Shown here one piece after another: positions 5,909 through 5,945 of a stretch of 5,945 nucleotides of DNA (positions are counted from its first letter, which is position 1; each line of letters starts with the position of its first letter). Under the pieces are notes generated by a model. It had not been told where the DNA came from. It saw only the letters and a program-made list of their open reading frames with translations, and did not search any database. Source of the DNA: Deltaproteobacteria bacterium (GTDB lineage Bacteria; Desulfobacterota; Desulfobacteria; Desulfobacterales; ETH-SRB1); contig QMMZ01000148.1 in NCBI GenBank assembly GCA_003647525.1, positions 1-5,945 of the forward strand, read 5' to 3'. Made by a program: the position numbers and the translations under genes.

Positions 5909-5945
5909 TCCAACCCCTCCCAAGTAACAGTTTAGGGAAAATAAA

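Noticed and set aside
5909..5945. Possible terminator after the second lipoprotein gene
   Set aside because: No stem longer than about 3 bp and no T-run is visible before the window ends.

Overview
The window comes from a diderm (outer-membrane-bearing) bacterium. It carries two genes with lipobox-type signal peptides and a YihY/BrkB inner-membrane protein. Base composition looks moderately AT-rich, and the main intergenic region is clearly AT-rich. Two repeat types there, an ACCACGAAG-type inverted repeat and a TTAGC heptad array, are of a kind I associate from memory with environmental genomes such as anammox planctomycetes, Nitrospirota and deltaproteobacteria. I cannot fix the phylum from the sequence alone.

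Layout, left to right. (1) Positions 3-989, plus strand: the C-terminal part of a PLP-dependent group II amino-acid decarboxylase, cut by the window edge. (2) Positions 1024-2397, minus strand, convergent with the first gene: a YihY/BrkB-family membrane protein whose C-terminal third looks like a complete Rrf2-type winged-helix region without the Fe-S cysteines. (3) Positions 2532-3983, minus strand: a cobalamin-binding-domain radical SAM enzyme. (4) Positions 3984-4640: about 650 bases without a credible gene. They hold a putative -10 box, two dyads upstream of the radical SAM gene, a 5 x 7-bp TTAGC array, an inverted repeat and a leader hairpin. (5) Positions 4641-5243 and 5246-5908, plus strand: two lipoprotein genes separated by 2 bases. 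The first is a DUF4410 protein; the second I do not recognise.

The radical SAM and YihY genes point the same way but are 134 bases apart, with a co-centred double dyad between them, so separate control of yihY is possible. The lipoprotein pair is almost certainly one transcription unit and the two products probably work together in the envelope. Nothing ties the decarboxylase, the radical SAM enzyme and the lipoproteins into one pathway. I see no CRISPR array, transposase, tRNA, rRNA or recognisable defence system. The points most worth following are the YihY-Rrf2-like fusion, the two-lipoprotein cassette and the structured intergenic DNA.
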